From: Chloroflexota bacterium
GTDB lineage: Bacteria; Chloroflexota; Anaerolineae; Anaerolineales; Villigracilaceae
NCBI GenBank assembly: GCA_020217065.1
Contig: JAIWOB010000044.1
Coordinates: 1-10,000 of the forward strand
Direction: 5' to 3'
Length of the DNA: 10,000 nucleotides
Of this stretch, positions 1-6,667 are shown piece by piece. How positions within the stretch are numbered: the stretch's first letter is position 1; each line of letters opens with the position of its first letter. The notes under the pieces were generated by a model. That model ran no database searches and had not been told where the DNA came from. It was given only the letters and a program-made list of their open reading frames with translations. A program made the translations under genes and the position numbers.

Positions 1-928
1 ACCAGAATTCCTTTTTCCCGTCTTCGCCGCGCGCCTCCTTGTAGAAGCCGACTTTGGTTTTGTTCCCCAGCCACTTGCGTTCGAGCAGGGTATCCATCAG
101 TTTGCGCGGCTTTTCGGCGGCGAGATATTTTTGACCGAGTTTGTCATGCGGAATCAGCGGCGCGAGATTTTTGCCGACGTGGTCCCAAACGTCCACGCCA
201 ACCAAGTCAATCAAACGGAAAGTCGCCGTCTTCGGACGACCCATGAGCGGACCCGTGAGCGAGTCCACTTCGTCCACCGTGTAATCGTTGTTGAGGATGA
301 AATCCAGCGCAAAGGCTCCCGTCCCAAACGCCACGCGATTGCCGATGAAGTTGGGCGTGTCCTTGCAAAGCACAATCCCCTTGCCCAGCGTAAATTCGCC
401 AAAGCGGACGAAGAACTCGGTCACTTCCTTCGAGGTGTCCGCAGTCGGGATGATTTCCAGAAGTTTCAAATAGCGCGGCGGATTGAAAAAGTGCGTGCCG
501 AGGAAATGCTGTTTGAAGCCCTTGCTGCGACCTTCGGCAATGTCCTTGACGGGAATGCCCGAAGTATTCGTGGATACAATCGCGGTCGGCTTGCGGACTT
601 CGTCAATGCGCGCCATCAAATCCCGCTTGATTTTCAGGTTCTCGATAATGGCTTCGCAAATCCAGTCCGCTTCGGCGACCGCGCCAAAATCATCTTCGAG
701 GTTTCCCAACTTGACCAGCGTCTTCAAATTGTCGCCCATCAAGTTGGCGGGCTTGGCTTTCAGACAGCGGTCCCAGCCTTCCTTCACAATTTTATTTTTG
801 TCATCCGAATCTGTGGGGACAATATCGAGCAAAACGACAGGGATGCCGACATTCGCCAGATGAGCCGCAATCGCCGCGCCCATAGTCCCAGAACCGATGA
901 CAACTGCTTTGTGTATGTGATAGTTCAT
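1..928 (-). CDS. fadN: 3-hydroxyacyl-CoA dehydrogenase, FadN-like (N-terminal part, runs off the left edge)
   Basis: Only the first 309 codons are in the window; the frame stays open to base 1. The NAD-dependent enzyme oxidises 3-hydroxyacyl-CoA to 3-ketoacyl-CoA in beta-oxidation, in the cytoplasm. The N-terminus has the dinucleotide-binding motif GSGTMG (residues 12-17). It is followed by catalytic-type residues of the family: Ser123 in NTSG, His146 in GTHFFNPP, Glu158 in LLEII and Asn197 in NFIGNR. Phrases such as GNLEDD, EGRS and GPLMGRPKTATFR closely match what I remember of Bacillus FadN, where the dehydrogenase half is followed by an enoyl-CoA hydratase domain. That second half would lie outside the window, so the fusion is inferred. 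The ATG at 926-928 follows an AGGAG five bases upstream. It appears to be the last visible gene of the tetR operon, 41 bp after the S23 gene. A thiolase downstream would be expected. Confidence 0.9.
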   Translation of the reverse strand, partial: MNYHIHKAVVIGSGTMGAAIAAHLANVGIPVVLLDIVPTDSDDKNKIVKEGWDRCLKAKPANLMGDNLKTLVKLGNLEDDFGAVAEADWICEAIIENLKIKRDLMARIDEVRKPTAIVSTNTSGIPVKDIAEGRSKGFKQHFLGTHFFNPPRYLKLLEIIPTADTSKEVTEFFVRFGEFTLGKGIVLCKDTPNFIGNRVAFGTGAFALDFILNNDYTVDEVDSLTGPLMGRPKTATFRLIDLVGVDVWDHVGKNLAPLIPHDKLGQKYLAAEKPRKLMDTLLERKWLGNKTKVGFYKEARGEDGKKEFW

Positions 929-950
929 GGTTACTCCTTTTGGGGTAAGT

Positions 951-966
951 GGTAAATAGTAATTGG
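951..966. repeat. Left inverted repeat of the S23 cassette
   Basis: The 16-base word GGTAAATAGTAATTGG occurs here. Its exact reverse complement occurs at 1440-1455, on the other side of the S23-type gene. The surrounding bases carry further GGTAA / TAATTGG units. The S23 stop codon (970-972) sits just inside this copy. The pair suggests a small unit inserted as a block; see the findings. Confidence 0.75.
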
Positions 967-969
967 TAA

Positions 970-1431
970 TTAACTACCGAGGAAGGCAAGGTCTTCTTCT
1001 GAAAATAAAGCTTCGGATGAGTCGGTGATGTATTCTGGCGTGGATTCTCGAATGGCAGATTTCTTTTGGTCAGCGCGGACAGTTTTCAAGCCGCTGGTAA
1101 AAGAATTCAATTGGCGGGCTAACGCGGTCAAGCCTTCGATGTATTCCTGAACTTCGCCTTGATTCATCAAGCCGCGTTCCTTGATTCGATTAAGCCAATA
1201 CTTGGTTTCAAATAGACTTCCGCGTGAGTAATATAAAAATTGAAGTTTCTCTCCAAAGTTATATCTTCCAACTGATTCTGCAATGTTTGCGCCAATCGAA
1301 TCCGCAGAGCGTGTGATTTGCTTGCCGACAACATCCTTTGCGAAGTCATCCCACTGGGTAACCCGTTTCCAGATAGAATCCGCAACCGCCTCAGCCGCTT
1401 TCAACACCTGCAAATCCTCAAACGTCGCCAC
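970..1431 (-). CDS. Four-helix-bundle protein, S23 (23S rRNA intervening-sequence protein) family
   Basis: A 153-residue protein with the pattern of the S23/avd-like four-helix-bundle family: FEDLQVLKAAE near the start, SIGANIAESVGR (residues 45-56), then FLYYSRGSLFETKYWL (65-80). The cellular role of free-standing members is unknown; the name comes from relatives encoded inside 23S rRNA genes. I chose the GTG at 1429-1431 because GGAG lies six bases upstream and the product then starts MATFEDL, as family members do. A TTG at 1441-1443 would add four residues but has no ribosome site. The tail after about residue 120 is acidic and not part of the helix core. The gene is visibly richer in A+T than its neighbours and is bracketed by inverted repeats at 951-966 and 1440-1455, within an acyl-CoA oxidation operon it has no obvious link to. 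Confidence 0.88.
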   Translation of the reverse strand: MATFEDLQVLKAAEAVADSIWKRVTQWDDFAKDVVGKQITRSADSIGANIAESVGRYNFGEKLQFLYYSRGSLFETKYWLNRIKERGLMNQGEVQEYIEGLTALARQLNSFTSGLKTVRADQKKSAIRESTPEYITDSSEALFSEEDLAFLGS

Positions 1432-1439
1432 AGTACACT

Positions 1440-1472
1440 CCAATTACTATTTACCAATCACCAATTACCTTA
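1440..1472. repeat. Right inverted repeat of the S23 cassette, overlapping the upstream gene's stop codon
   Basis: Bases 1440-1455 are the exact reverse complement of 951-966. The repetitive CAATTAC / TTACC pattern continues to about 1472. The stop codon of the acyl-CoA dehydrogenase (1465-1467) and its last Arg codon lie inside this extension. The outer base of the repeat also contributes to the GGAG ribosome site of the S23 gene. This placement fits insertion of the cassette right at the end of the dehydrogenase gene, possibly replacing its original last codons (inference). Confidence 0.7.
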
Positions 1473-2730
1473 GCTCTTTTCCGCTATACCCCAAAATCTG
1501 CCGCGCCACCACGAGGCGGTTGATTTGACCCGTACCTTCGTAGATGTCGGTAATCTTGGCGTCGCGGAACCACTTCTCCAGCAGGAACTCGCGGCTATAG
1601 CCGAGCGGTCCCATGATTTCAACGGCTTTCTGGGTAATCTTCGTCACCACATCGCCGGCGCGGACTTTGCTCATCGAAGACTCCAACGCATTGGGCTTCT
1701 TGTTGTCCGCCATCCAGACCGCCTTCAAGACCATCAGCCACGCCGAGCGCAGTTGAATCTCCATGTCAATGACTTCTTTTTCAACGGCGGTCAACTTGTT
1801 GCGCGGAAGCCCATAGCGGATTTCGACTCCGCCTTCGGCGAGTTTCTCCTTGAGGAATTCAAGCGCGGCTCGCGCCACGCCGATGCCCGACGCGGCGACG
1901 AGAGGGCGGGTGGCGTCGAAGGTAGCCATTGCGCCCTTGAAGCCGGTGGTGGTTTTCTCAACCGTCGGACTGCCGAGGATGTTCTCAAAAGGCACGCGGA
2001 CATCCACCAGCGAGATGGTCGCCGTATCGCTAGCGCGGATGCCGAGTTTACGCTCCAAGCCGACGACTTTCACGCCAGGCGTGCCCGCCTCGACAACGAA
2101 GGCTCTCATGCCCGCGCGTCCCGCCGTCGGGTCAATGTTTGCCCAGACGACGATGAAGCCCTTGCCAAACTGCTCGCGGGGATTGAAGGACTTCTCGCCC
2201 GCCGTGACGAAAATCTTCTCGCCGTTGATGACCCACTCGTTGGCGGCTTCGTCCAAAACGGCGCGGGTGCGGATGGCGGAAGTGTCGGAACCTGCGCCCG
2301 CTTCGGTCATGCACATGGCGGCGAAGGTCGGCTTCTCTTCGTTGAAACGCGCCAGGAATTTTGCGCGCTGTTCGGGCGTGCCAGCCGCCTGCACCGCCGC
2401 CGCGCCAAGTCCGCCGCCAGGGGTGACGAGATAAAAGCCCACGTCGCCCCACGAGAGCATCTCGATTTGCGCCGCCAGATTTTGATAAGCAATCGGCGGA
2501 CGCTTTTCCTTTTTCTCGTCGCCTTCCTTTGGCTTTTCCTCTTTGGGCGCAAGGCTCCCGCCGCCGATGGAGCGCATGGCGTTGTGCATAAACTCGATAT
2601 ATCCAAAGGGAATTTCATGTTCGTTCTCGTCCATTTCGCGCGACTGCGGACGCATCATATTCTCGGCGACAGTCTTCAACACAAACTGGGTTTGCGCAAT
2701 GGGTTTCGGGGTTTCGAATTCGATGGTCAT
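1465..2730 (-). CDS. Acyl-CoA dehydrogenase (canonical catalytic subunit)
   Basis: A 421-residue flavoprotein that introduces the trans-2 double bond into acyl-CoA and passes electrons to ETF; cytoplasmic. The acyl-CoA dehydrogenase signature CMTEAGAGSD lies at residues 140-149. The C-terminus has FRDAKITDIYEGTGQINR, in which Glu398 is at the position of the catalytic base Glu376 of medium-chain acyl-CoA dehydrogenase. Length is slightly above the usual 380-400 because of a lysine/glutamate-rich loop at about 61-79, perhaps a surface insertion. The ATG at 2728-2730 is preceded by AGGAG seven bases upstream. It lies 106 bp after the other dehydrogenase gene, across a palindromic repeat, and 33 bp before the S23 gene. 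Chain-length specificity cannot be read from the sequence. Its last Arg codon and stop lie in the inverted repeat at 1440-1472, so the extreme C-terminus may not be original. Confidence 0.93.
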   Translation of the reverse strand: MTIEFETPKPIAQTQFVLKTVAENMMRPQSREMDENEHEIPFGYIEFMHNAMRSIGGGSLAPKEEKPKEGDEKKEKRPPIAYQNLAAQIEMLSWGDVGFYLVTPGGGLGAAAVQAAGTPEQRAKFLARFNEEKPTFAAMCMTEAGAGSDTSAIRTRAVLDEAANEWVINGEKIFVTAGEKSFNPREQFGKGFIVVWANIDPTAGRAGMRAFVVEAGTPGVKVVGLERKLGIRASDTATISLVDVRVPFENILGSPTVEKTTTGFKGAMATFDATRPLVAASGIGVARAALEFLKEKLAEGGVEIRYGLPRNKLTAVEKEVIDMEIQLRSAWLMVLKAVWMADNKKPNALESSMSKVRAGDVVTKITQKAVEIMGPLGYSREFLLEKWFRDAKITDIYEGTGQINRLVVARQILGYSGKELR

Positions 2731-2749
2731 GGGTTATCTCCTGTTCAAT

Positions 2750-2837
2750 ATGTCATTGCGAGGAGGGGGTTCTTCCCGACGAAGCAATCTCCGTGTGAGT
2801 TGGGGATTGCTTCGGGCTAACGCCCTCGCAATGACAT
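2750..2837. repeat. Palindromic intergenic repeat (TCATTGCGAGG type)
   Basis: The outer arms ATGTCATTGCGAGG (2750-2763) and CCTCGCAATGACAT (2824-2837) are perfect 14-bp inverted repeats. Inner arms GAAGCAATCTCC (2781-2792) and GGGGATTGCTTC (2802-2813) pair with one mismatch. The last base of the right arm is part of the stop codon of the upstream dehydrogenase (2837-2839). I recognise the TCATTGCGAGG...GAAGCAATCTC pattern as a palindromic element dispersed in several bacterial genomes; that is memory, not a search result. As RNA it would fold into a long hairpin between the two dehydrogenase genes and could influence transcript stability. Confidence 0.88.
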
Positions 2838-3934
2838 CACACAATCGCCAGTCCCGTCAGCATGGCAAAGCCGCGCCCGTTGCGCATCCATAGTTCGACG
2901 GGGTGTTCGCGGATGTAGCCATGTCCGCCAAGGATTTGGACGCCGCGGTCAGTGACCATCATCGCCATGTCCGCCGCGCCTGTGAAGGCGAGATAGGCGG
3001 CTTGGGCGGCGTCTTCCTTGCCTGTGTCCAACTTCCAGGCGGCTTCCCAGGTCAGCAGACGCATGGCTTCGATTTCGATAGCCATCTCCGCCAGCATGAA
3101 GGCGATGGCTTGCTTTTGGGCAATCTTCACGCCGAAGGCTTCGCGCTCTTTGGCGTAGTTGGTCGCATATTCAAGGGAGGCTTTCGCCACGCCGACGGCG
3201 GCTGAGGCGGAGGCAATGCGCATCGAAGCCAGAATCAACTCGAAGTCATGACCCGCTTCGCCGCCAAGCCGCTTCGCGGCGGGGACTTTCACTCCATCCA
3301 GCTTGACTCGGTACATCGGCAGGGCGTTCAATCCCATCAACTTCTCGCGCTCATCCGCAACGGATAACCCCGCTGCGCCTTTGGGGACGATGAAGCCTTG
3401 TGTCTTGCCGTCCAGGCTGGCGTACACAATCATGGCTTCGGCGTCTTTGGCAAACGGCACAAAGGCTTTTTCGCCGCTGAGGACGTAGTCGCCGCCGTCG
3501 GCTGTGGCGGTTGTTTTGAGCGCGGTCGGGTCGAAGTCGAAAACGTATTCAATCAGCGCGGCGGTGTAGGGCGTCCAATCGCCTTCGATGACTTTGGGCA
3601 GGTATTCCTGTTTTTGCTCTTCGCTGCCGCCGAGCAAAATGGGCATGGCAAACAGCGACGGAGTCAGCACCGCCAACGCGCCTGCGAGGTCGCCGAAGGC
3701 GAATTCTTCCATCGCCAGCGCGCCCGTCACGGCGGAGCGGTCGCCAAAGCCGCCGTAGGCTTCGGGGATGGAGGCTTGCAAAAAGCCGAGTTCCCAGCCC
3801 TTGCTAATGAGCTTCTTCGGCAGTTCGCGGCTTTCTTCCGCATCATGCGCGGCGGGACGCAAATCGTTCTGCGCGTACTTCCCCACCGCATCCACCAACA
3901 TTTGCTGTTCTTCGTTTGGTTCAAATGAATACAT
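2837..3934 (-). CDS. Acyl-CoA dehydrogenase family protein lacking the usual catalytic glutamate
   Basis: A 365-residue member of the acyl-CoA dehydrogenase fold, with family phrases PEAYGGFGD (57-65), YAKEREAFGVKIAQKQA (260-276) and ILGGHGYIREHPVELWMRN (334-352). The usual CMTEPGAGSD flavin motif is replaced by the stretch AALIEYVFDFDP (125-136). The C-terminus reads GFAMLTGLAIV, so aligning by eye puts Thr360 where MCAD has its catalytic Glu376. The alternative glutamate of isovaleryl-CoA and long-chain enzymes aligns with Met238. It may therefore be a non-catalytic partner of the neighbouring canonical dehydrogenase, or a divergent enzyme. I recall other short family members ending in GLAIV, so the C-terminus is probably natural and not a truncation, although the stop touches a repeat. 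The ATG at 3932-3934 has AGGAG seven bases upstream. It is the first structural gene after tetR, 74 bp downstream. Confidence 0.88.
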   Translation of the reverse strand: MYSFEPNEEQQMLVDAVGKYAQNDLRPAAHDAEESRELPKKLISKGWELGFLQASIPEAYGGFGDRSAVTGALAMEEFAFGDLAGALAVLTPSLFAMPILLGGSEEQKQEYLPKVIEGDWTPYTAALIEYVFDFDPTALKTTATADGGDYVLSGEKAFVPFAKDAEAMIVYASLDGKTQGFIVPKGAAGLSVADEREKLMGLNALPMYRVKLDGVKVPAAKRLGGEAGHDFELILASMRIASASAAVGVAKASLEYATNYAKEREAFGVKIAQKQAIAFMLAEMAIEIEAMRLLTWEAAWKLDTGKEDAAQAAYLAFTGAADMAMMVTDRGVQILGGHGYIREHPVELWMRNGRGFAMLTGLAIV

Positions 3935-3950
3935 ATTCTCTCTCCTTTTA

Positions 3951-4002
3951 GACGACGGACGACGGACGACAGACCATAGTCAACGGTCAATCGTCCGTCG
4001 TC
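3951..4002. repeat. GACGACG-rich inverted repeat between tetR and the acyl-CoA dehydrogenase gene
   Basis: The left side (3951-3970) is an iterated GACGACG unit. The right side TCGTCCGTCGTC (3991-4002) is the reverse complement of 3951-3962, and also of 3958-3969, so two registers of hairpin are possible. It starts six bases after the tetR stop, in reading direction, and ends just before the ribosome site of the next gene. It lacks a T-run on the minus strand and so does not look like a full terminator. A partial attenuating or processing role is possible, but the sequence does not show it. Confidence 0.75.
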
Positions 4003-4008
4003 GGGATT

Positions 4009-4569
4009 TCATTTCAACAATCCATGAAACAACAAATCGGCATATTCATTTGCAATTTCATCCATAGATTTTCCTCCGTCTGGTCGGTACCAGGTCAGGG
4101 TCCAGTTCATCACCCCCATCAACGCGCGGACTGCCATCCCCGAATCGGAGCAGGCAAATATTCCCGCCGCCACGCCTTCGTCAATCGTGTCGCGCCAGAG
4201 CTTCTCAAATTTATCGCGCTGCGGAACATGACGGGCGTGGGACTTTTTATCCAGCGAACGATGCTCGAACAACAGCACCGAGGTCAGGTCGGCGTTATCC
4301 GCCAGCGCGGACAGATAAGCGCGAATCATTTGTCTGAGTTTTTGGTCTGCGGGGATGGGCTGGGAGGTGATGGCGGCAATGTGGTCGGTCAGCAAGCCGA
4401 GGGCGCGTTCCAACAGTTCAAGCAGGATTTCCTGTTTGGAGGCGACATGGTGATACAGGCTCGCCTTTTGCAAATTAACCGCCTCCGCAATGGCGGACAT
4501 AGACGCGCCGTGAAATCCCCTCTTGCGAAACACTTGCGCGGCGGCGTCGAGGATATCGTCTCGCGTCAT
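4009..4569 (-). CDS. TetR/AcrR family repressor, KstR2-like, probable regulator of the acyl-CoA operon
   Basis: A 186-residue repressor. The N-terminal TetR DNA-binding domain begins DDILDAAAQVFRKRGFHGAS, with the helix-turn-helix near residues 24-43 (MSAIAEAVNLQKASLYHHVASK). The C-terminal half, with LLFEHRSL (99-106) and MNWTLTWYRPDG (154-165), resembles the KstR2-type ligand domain found in regulators that often sense acyl-CoA esters. The frame is open to 4626, but I chose the ATG at 4567-4569. It gives the usual TetR start MTRDDIL, has AGGAG five bases upstream, and a promoter and operator lie immediately before it. The longer frame would run across the operator and -10 element. As first gene of the operon, it is expected to repress itself and the downstream acyl-CoA genes and to release DNA on binding an acyl-CoA. 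The ligand is inferred, not visible. Confidence 0.92.
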   Translation of the reverse strand: MTRDDILDAAAQVFRKRGFHGASMSAIAEAVNLQKASLYHHVASKQEILLELLERALGLLTDHIAAITSQPIPADQKLRQMIRAYLSALADNADLTSVLLFEHRSLDKKSHARHVPQRDKFEKLWRDTIDEGVAAGIFACSDSGMAVRALMGVMNWTLTWYRPDGGKSMDEIANEYADLLFHGLLK

Positions 4570-4572
4570 CGT

Positions 4573-4606
4573 CTCTCCTTCCCTACCGAACGGTAGGTAG
4601 GGAGAG
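4573..4606. promoter_or_regulatory. Palindromic operator, probable TetR autoregulatory site
   Basis: The core CCTACCGAACGGTAGG (4582-4597) has perfect 7-bp arms around an AA centre. On the same axis, CTCTCC (4573-4578) and GGAGAG (4601-4606) are also exact reverse complements, giving a 34-bp palindrome with only two or three unpaired positions per side. It spans from the end of the -10 element to the ribosome site of tetR. A bound repressor would block both RNA polymerase and the start region. Size and symmetry fit a TetR dimer or pair of dimers. Confidence 0.8.
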
Positions 4607-4633
4607 TTTACTACTTCTCCCCGCAAGCGTCAA
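4605..4633 (-). promoter_or_regulatory. Sigma-70-type promoter of the tetR/acyl-CoA operon
   Basis: On the minus strand, a -35 box TTGACG (4628-4633) is followed by exactly 17 bases and a -10 box TAAACT (4605-4610). Transcription would begin near 4597, within the palindromic operator and about 28 bases before the tetR ATG. The promoter lies directly after the terminator of the preceding transporter operon, so it should drive tetR and the downstream acyl-CoA genes independently. Confidence 0.75.
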
Positions 4634-4638
4634 GCCAC

Positions 4639-4670
4639 AAAAGCCCGCCTCGAATCCGAAGCGGGCTTTT
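4639..4670 (-). terminator. Intrinsic terminator of the USP-like/KimA operon
   Basis: AAAAGCCCGC (4639-4648) and GCGGGCTTTT (4661-4670) form a perfect 10-bp stem with a 12-base loop. It sits 14 bases past the stop of the potassium transporter gene. The A and T ends let it work in either direction, but only minus-strand genes are present. Confidence 0.88.
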
Positions 4671-4684
4671 GCGGAATTTACTCC

Positions 4685-6649
4685 CTAAAGTTCATCCCCT
4701 TCGTCCACGTGATACGGCACGTTGATGATGACGATTCCACGCTGGCGTTTCAACTGGCTGCGAAGCAGGTCCGCCGTGTTCATATGAAGCGCCCCAGCCA
4801 GGCGGCTTTCCGCCACAAACTCAGGCACAACAATGGTGATGGTTTCGCCGTGCTGACGGCGCTGCAAGACTTCAGAGATGTATTCCAGCAAGGGTTCGAG
4901 GAAAAGGCGGTAGGGAGAATCGAGCATCACCAGGCGCACGCCCTGCCCCCACGTTTCCCACTTTTGGCGGACTTTTTCCGCGTCGGCAGGCTCGATGGCG
5001 ACATGCACCGCCGTGACATCGTCCGATAACATGCGGGCATAGCGCAGCGCCGCCAGCGTCCCCTGATGCACCCCGCTGACAGGCATAATCACCCGATGAC
5101 GGGTGGCGTGCGGCGGAATGACGCCCGCGTTTTCAAGGGAAAGCCTTTTGGCGAGATTCCTGTAGTGGCGGTGAATCATCCAAAACCCGGCGACCAAAGA
5201 CGGAATCAGAATCAGCACTATCCATGCGCCGTCGTGGAATTTGGTGACGGCAAAGACCATCATCACCACCGAAGTGCAAAGCGCGCCAAAACCGTTGATG
5301 AGCATTTTTAGCCGCCAGTCCTTTACAAAGCGCAGCGTCGAACCGCGTTCCTGTTTTTCCTCACCGGGCTTCAATTTGCCAATCTTATGCCATCGCAGCG
5401 CCATGCCGCCCTGCGAAAGTGAAAACGACAAGAATACGCCGATGGCATACAGCGGAATCAGGCGCGTGACGCTTGCCTTGAAAATAATCAGGATGATGGA
5501 GGCAATTGCCGCAAGCGTCACAATCCCGCGCGAGAAGACCAGACGGCTGCCGCGAGAGGTCAATTGACGGGGAAGGAAACCGTCTTTGGCGACCAGCGCC
5601 CCAAGGCGGGGAAAATCGGCGAACGCCGTATTCGCCGCCATGATGAGGATGACGGTGGTGGCGGTAATCAACATGAGATAGAAAACGCCGCGCCCATCGA
5701 AGGCTGTCCGCGCCAGCTGGGAGATGACCGTTTCGCTCTCTGAAGGAACCGCGCCGATTTCCCTTGCAAGATAGGAAATGCCCAGGAAGAAGGAACTGAG
5801 AATGACCGCCATCCAAATCAAAGTGATACCCGCGTTTTTACTGCGCGGCTCTTTGAAGGCGGTAATGCCGTTGGAGATGGCTTCGATGCCGGTCAAGGCG
5901 GCGGTCCCGCTCGAAAAGGCATGGAGCAGCAGGAAGGGCGTAATTGCCGTAACGACATGCGTCGTCTCCAGGGGCGGGGGATTAATGACCGTCCCAAGCG
6001 AGTTCGTCACAAATACGCGGTACAACCCAATGCCGACGGTGACGAACATCATCAGGACGAAGAAATAGGTTGGGATGGCGAACGCCGTCCCCGATTCTTT
6101 GACGCCGCGCAAGTTCATCATCATAATGAACAAAATGAAAACGACCGAAAGAATCACGCGGTAGTCATACAATGCAGGGAAAGCGGAAACAATCTGCGCC
6201 ACGCCCGAAGCGATGGACACCGAAACCGTCAGGATGTAATCGGTGAGCAGAGCCGCGCCCGCAATCAGCGCGGGGAATTCGCCGAGGTTGTCGCGGGCGA
6301 CGATGTACGCGCCGCCGCCGTCGGGGTAGGCATGGATGGTCTGTTCATACGACGCCGCCACAATCGCAAGCAGAACGACGATGGCAATCGAAATGGGAAA
6401 GACCATCCCGAAAGCCGCCGCGCCAGCCGCCGCCAGGATGACCAGAATTTCCTGCGTGGCATACGCCGTAGATGAAAGCGCGTCTGAGGCAAAGACCGCC
6501 AGCCCGACGACCTTGCCGATGGTCTGGTGCGAGGCGTCGGCGGTGGAAAGCGGGCGGCCAAGAAGCCAGGATTGCAGCGTGCGCGGCGGCTTGTATCCCG
6601 CCATCCGCTCGATGATGGAAGTATGCGTATTATCTTTTGCGTTAATCAT
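4685..6649 (-). CDS. kimA: KimA-type potassium/proton symporter (APC superfamily) with C-terminal USP-like domain
   Basis: A 654-residue inner-membrane transporter with about 12 hydrophobic segments (roughly residues 45-500) and a cytosolic universal-stress-protein-like domain at about 518-654. It closely resembles Bacillus KimA (YdaO) as I remember it: LLGRPL at 29-34, SDALSSTAY at 55-63, YPDGGGAYIVARDNLGE at 108-124 and LLTDYILTV at 134-142. The potassium-binding residues reported for KimA, recalled as Asp36, Tyr43, Asp117, Tyr118 and Tyr377, correspond to Asp56, Tyr63, Asp137, Tyr138 and probably Tyr401 (LIPLYAIGVF). The first four share one constant offset of 20. High-affinity potassium uptake is therefore well supported, though general amino-acid permease remains the fallback name. 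The ATG at 6647-6649 lacks a clear ribosome site; Met16 is an alternative start. It lies 18 bp after the USP-like gene and is closed by a terminator. Confidence 0.88.
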   Translation of the reverse strand: MINAKDNTHTSIIERMAGYKPPRTLQSWLLGRPLSTADASHQTIGKVVGLAVFASDALSSTAYATQEILVILAAAGAAAFGMVFPISIAIVVLLAIVAASYEQTIHAYPDGGGAYIVARDNLGEFPALIAGAALLTDYILTVSVSIASGVAQIVSAFPALYDYRVILSVVFILFIMMMNLRGVKESGTAFAIPTYFFVLMMFVTVGIGLYRVFVTNSLGTVINPPPLETTHVVTAITPFLLLHAFSSGTAALTGIEAISNGITAFKEPRSKNAGITLIWMAVILSSFFLGISYLAREIGAVPSESETVISQLARTAFDGRGVFYLMLITATTVILIMAANTAFADFPRLGALVAKDGFLPRQLTSRGSRLVFSRGIVTLAAIASIILIIFKASVTRLIPLYAIGVFLSFSLSQGGMALRWHKIGKLKPGEEKQERGSTLRFVKDWRLKMLINGFGALCTSVVMMVFAVTKFHDGAWIVLILIPSLVAGFWMIHRHYRNLAKRLSLENAGVIPPHATRHRVIMPVSGVHQGTLAALRYARMLSDDVTAVHVAIEPADAEKVRQKWETWGQGVRLVMLDSPYRLFLEPLLEYISEVLQRRQHGETITIVVPEFVAESRLAGALHMNTADLLRSQLKRQRGIVIINVPYHVDEGDEL

Positions 6650-6667
6650 AGACGTCGGTAATCTGCG

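Noticed and set aside
131..955. Plus-strand open frame of 274 codons
   Set aside because: It is antisense to the FadN-like gene, whose minus-strand frame is open to the window edge and carries all family motifs. The plus frame is low-complexity, rich in Arg/Asn/Val, and has no recognisable motif.
1525..2820. Plus-strand open frame of 431 codons
   Set aside because: It lies opposite the canonical acyl-CoA dehydrogenase and runs through the palindromic repeat. Composition is Arg/His/Gly-rich as expected for a shadow in GC-rich DNA, with no ribosome site or family motif.
3951..4002. CRISPR or tandem-repeat array from the iterated GACGACG units
   Set aside because: Only about two to three short units, then an inverted copy; no spacers of regular length and no cas genes.
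4570..4626. Nineteen-codon N-terminal extension of the TetR gene
   Set aside because: It would be encoded by the operator and the -10 region and would start upstream of the predicted transcription start. The ATG at 4567-4569 has the ribosome site and the normal family N-terminus.
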